Assembly: GCA_049642465.1 (NCBI GenBank)
Contig: JBAROV010000085.1
Coordinates: 1-5,736 of the forward strand
Direction of reading: 5' to 3'
Length of the DNA stretch: 5,736 bases
Source: CAWDPQ01 sp049642465
GTDB taxonomy: Bacteria > Acidobacteriota > Vicinamibacteria > Vicinamibacterales > 2-12-FULL-66-21
Part shown: positions 4,172 through 5,736 of the stretch, one piece after another
Layout of the letters: each line of letters begins with the position of its first letter
Numbering within the stretch: the first letter of the stretch is position 1
Notes under the pieces: generated by a model
Databases searched by the model: none
Seen by the model: only the letters and a program-made list of their open reading frames with translations
Told to the model about the DNA's origin: nothing
Position numbers and translations under genes: made by a program

Positions 4172-5272
4172 TTACGGACACTCCGTTACCGAGAGCCGCA
4201 ATACCTCGCCCGCGTTGGGCGAAGTTCCCTTGTTCGTCAGATAGACCGCACCGTCCGGCCCGAGTGCGACGCCCGTCGCAAACGAAAGTCCATCGAGCAG
4301 CACCTCCCGCGCTCCGCCCGGACACTGACGCACCAATCGGCTCACGCCGAGGCCGGGACTGGGCGGCGGAAACGGCGGCACCTGACCCCTCGCGATCTCC
4401 AGAACGTAGAGTGTGAGGTCATCCGCGACCGCGAGATCGACGACCGCGGTGAAGCCGCTCGAGTACACCTCCGTCGAGCTCCCGTCGCTCGCGAGCCGAA
4501 ATACGCTCGAGGTTCCCTGCCAGAACGGGAACCCGGTCAGCTGGCTCACATAGAGCGCGCCGTCGGGGCCTTCGGCGACCGAGGTCGGCACCGGATCGCG
4601 GCCGCCGGGTTGGGCGGGCGGGAGCACGGCGAGCGTTCGCGTCCGACCGTTGGCCGCGCTCTCGATGAGCGCGTTGGCGCCGGCGTCCGCAATAATGCGT
4701 CGGCCGGGCAGCGCGAGCACGCCGTAGGGGTTGGAATCAATCGGACCCCCGTACGGATTGTTAAGGGTCTCGTGATTGGCGATATCGACCAGCGGCCGAT
4801 ATCTTCCGTTCGGATTGACCTGCAGCAGCCAGCCAAACATGGCGCCCGCGTCACCGAGTAGGGCGCGTTGCGCCGGATCGCCGCCAAAGCCTATCTGCAC
4901 GTACGCGACCATTCCGTGAAAGGACAGATCCGCGGGCCCGCCCTCGGCCGCACCCGTCGCGAGCACGAGGGAGGGCAGACCCGTGGCGACACGCTCGAAG
5001 CCCGGGACGCCGCCCGGCGCAATCCGAGTCAGAGCGCCAGTGGGGCCATAGCAGCGCGGTGGGTTCGGAAAGACCGGAGATGGGATGCACGGCCCTGGAC
5101 CACCCACGCCCATTTCGACGACGAAGAGATCGCCATTCGGCGCAAACGCAATGCCCCGGGGATTACTGAGGCCGGAGGCGATCGTTTCCACGGACTGCGC
5201 CTCTGCATGCGCCGCAAGTGCCAGACTCACGGCAACCGCGCAACTCAGTCTGCCCAAACGACTCATGCTCAT
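4172..5272 (-). CDS. ScyD/ScyE family secreted beta-propeller protein, 366 aa
   Basis: The protein begins with a signal peptide (MSRLGRLS then a hydrophobic Ala/Val/Leu core) with a likely cleavage after AHAEA, before QS at residue 26. The mature part is a beta-propeller with NHL-like repeat signatures: SGLSNPRGIAFAPNGDLFVVE (about 33-53), DSNPYGVLALPGRRIIADAGANALI (179-203), VPTSVAEGPDGALYVSQLTGFPF (228-250), and TGVALGPDGAVYLTNKGTS (333-351). These are diagnostic of the ScyD/ScyE family, named after genes of the cyanobacterial scytonemin cluster but widespread in other bacteria, where the role is unknown. It should act outside the cytoplasm. Length is normal and the ends are intact. The ATG at 5272 is chosen over an upstream in-frame TTG because GGGAGG lies 8 bases before it. 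An ATG at 5266 also exists. No scytonemin genes are nearby, so a pigment role cannot be inferred. Confidence 0.95.
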   Translation of the reverse strand: MSMSRLGRLSCAVAVSLALAAHAEAQSVETIASGLSNPRGIAFAPNGDLFVVEMGVGGPGPCIPSPVFPNPPRCYGPTGALTRIAPGGVPGFERVATGLPSLVLATGAAEGGPADLSFHGMVAYVQIGFGGDPAQRALLGDAGAMFGWLLQVNPNGRYRPLVDIANHETLNNPYGGPIDSNPYGVLALPGRRIIADAGANALIESAANGRTRTLAVLPPAQPGGRDPVPTSVAEGPDGALYVSQLTGFPFWQGTSSVFRLASDGSSTEVYSSGFTAVVDLAVADDLTLYVLEIARGQVPPFPPPSPGLGVSRLVRQCPGGAREVLLDGLSFATGVALGPDGAVYLTNKGTSPNAGEVLRLSVTECP

Positions 5273-5280
5273 CTCGTGTG

Positions 5281-5286
5281 CCTCCC
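5281..5286 (-). promoter_or_regulatory. Shine-Dalgarno of the ScyD-like gene
   Basis: GGGAGG ends 8 bases before the ATG at 5272. It is the strongest ribosome binding site in the window and fixes the start, excluding the 16-residue upstream extension. Confidence 0.8.
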
Positions 5287-5313
5287 TAGTGTCAATCTGA
5301 GGATTTGTAACTT

Positions 5314-5328
5314 TTACCAAATTACCAA
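5314..5328 (-). repeat. Tandem TTGGTAA repeat upstream of the ScyD-like gene
   Basis: On the minus strand TTGGTAA occurs twice with an 8-base period (5328-5322 and 5320-5314), in an unusually AT-rich stretch 42-56 bases before the start codon. This is where a promoter or regulator site would be expected. No consensus -35/-10 pair could be assigned with confidence. Confidence 0.35.
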
Positions 5329-5358
5329 GATCTCAGCTTTGTGCCTGATTACGCCCCA

Positions 5359-5392
5359 CGCGCTAGAGGTCGAACCAGAACGACCTCGCGCG
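5359..5392. repeat. 12-bp hairpin upstream of the ScyD-like gene
   Basis: CGCGC, a two-base bulge (TA), GAGGTCG, an eight-base loop (AACCAGAA), CGACCTC and GCGCG pair perfectly as a 5+7 bp stem. No T-run follows on either strand, so it does not look like a standard intrinsic terminator. It lies about 87 bases upstream of the ScyD-like start codon. Confidence 0.6.
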
Positions 5393-5736
5393 CATTTACA
5401 GCTGATTGATCGCGGCGGGAACCCCCGACGTCCAGATGCCCCTGCTTCACTGAGTTGCGGCGCGACGACGTCGAACTCCTGAGCCCGCACCGACGAGAGC
5501 ACCGATCCGCAGTTCAGATCGCCACAGGGTAGCGTCGAAGTCCCCGGTTGGCTGTTCACTTCTGCACATTGACACGGGTCGGGGAACTCGAAACGCTCGG
5601 ACGCGCGCGACGACTCTCACGGTGCGAGCTTCGCGTGTCGCAAAATACGACGACGACCGCACAAGATCGCATTCGCCGGCTGTTGGTGAAATTTGTTGTG
5701 GGGCCAGCCTTGATTTAGGCCGTTGTCCGCGACTGG
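5393..5736. other. Region upstream of the ScyD-like gene, no gene seen
   Basis: Frames in this stretch are short and of unlikely composition, and none shows a recognisable motif. TTGACA occurs on the plus strand near 5569, but it has no good -10 partner and no gene to serve. The stretch may contain the end or regulatory region of a gene beyond the right edge. Confidence 0.4.

Noticed and set aside
3983..4861. Plus-strand frame of 292 residues
   Set aside because: It lies mostly antisense to the ScyD-like gene, is very rich in Arg and shows no domain. It is a shadow of a high-GC gene.
4868..5482. Plus-strand frame of 204 residues
   Set aside because: It is antisense to the start of the ScyD-like gene and its promoter region, with no recognisable motif and low-complexity Arg-rich sequence.

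Overview
The window is GC-rich bacterial DNA with two blocks that look unrelated. Bases 1 to about 3560 are an integron gene-cassette array read on the minus strand. Bases 4172-5272 hold an ordinary-looking secreted beta-propeller gene of the ScyD/ScyE family, also on the minus strand. Nothing in the sequence fixes the organism. High GC and sedentary-type attC sites fit an environmental proteobacterium or acidobacterium, and that is a weak guess.

The array has four complete attC recombination sites (706-804, 1400-1499, 2266-2325, 3321-3392) and part of a fifth at the left edge (1-34). All four complete sites carry RYYYAAC/GTTRRRY core sites and paired inner arms with one unpaired G in the same arm and position. 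This fixes one common orientation: genes run right to left and each gene precedes its own attC. The cassettes, in transcription order, are: (5) a truncated gene remnant at 3406-3561; (4) an atypical SDR/NAD-dependent epimerase-like enzyme; (3) a membrane-anchored protein with a C-terminal CxxC...CxxH zinc-ribbon-like motif; (2) a two-gene DUF4160-DUF2442 cassette; (1) a 222-residue protein with PD-(D/E)XK nuclease-like features. The attI/integrase end of such an array should lie to the right. No integrase gene or convincing attI is present in the 2.3 kb there, so the array looks like a CALIN (attC cluster lacking an integrase) or a displaced array.

Between the blocks, at 3775-3802, is a sequence matching a tRNA T-arm plus the 3' acceptor strand and CCA, with no matching 5' half. 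This is the usual scar at the distal end of an element integrated into a tRNA gene. Its orientation puts the element on the left (cassette side) and older chromosome on the right (ScyD-like side). The cassette truncation lies about 210 bases from this scar.

The cassette genes do not form a pathway. They are independently acquired passengers, typical of integron arrays: a possible nuclease, a possible toxin-antitoxin-like pair, a metal-binding membrane protein and a dehydrogenase-like enzyme. The ScyD-like gene has its own strong Shine-Dalgarno, a signal peptide and an upstream region with a 12-bp hairpin and a short tandem repeat. The stretches 3562-3774, 3803-4171 and 5393-5736 contain no gene I can recognise.
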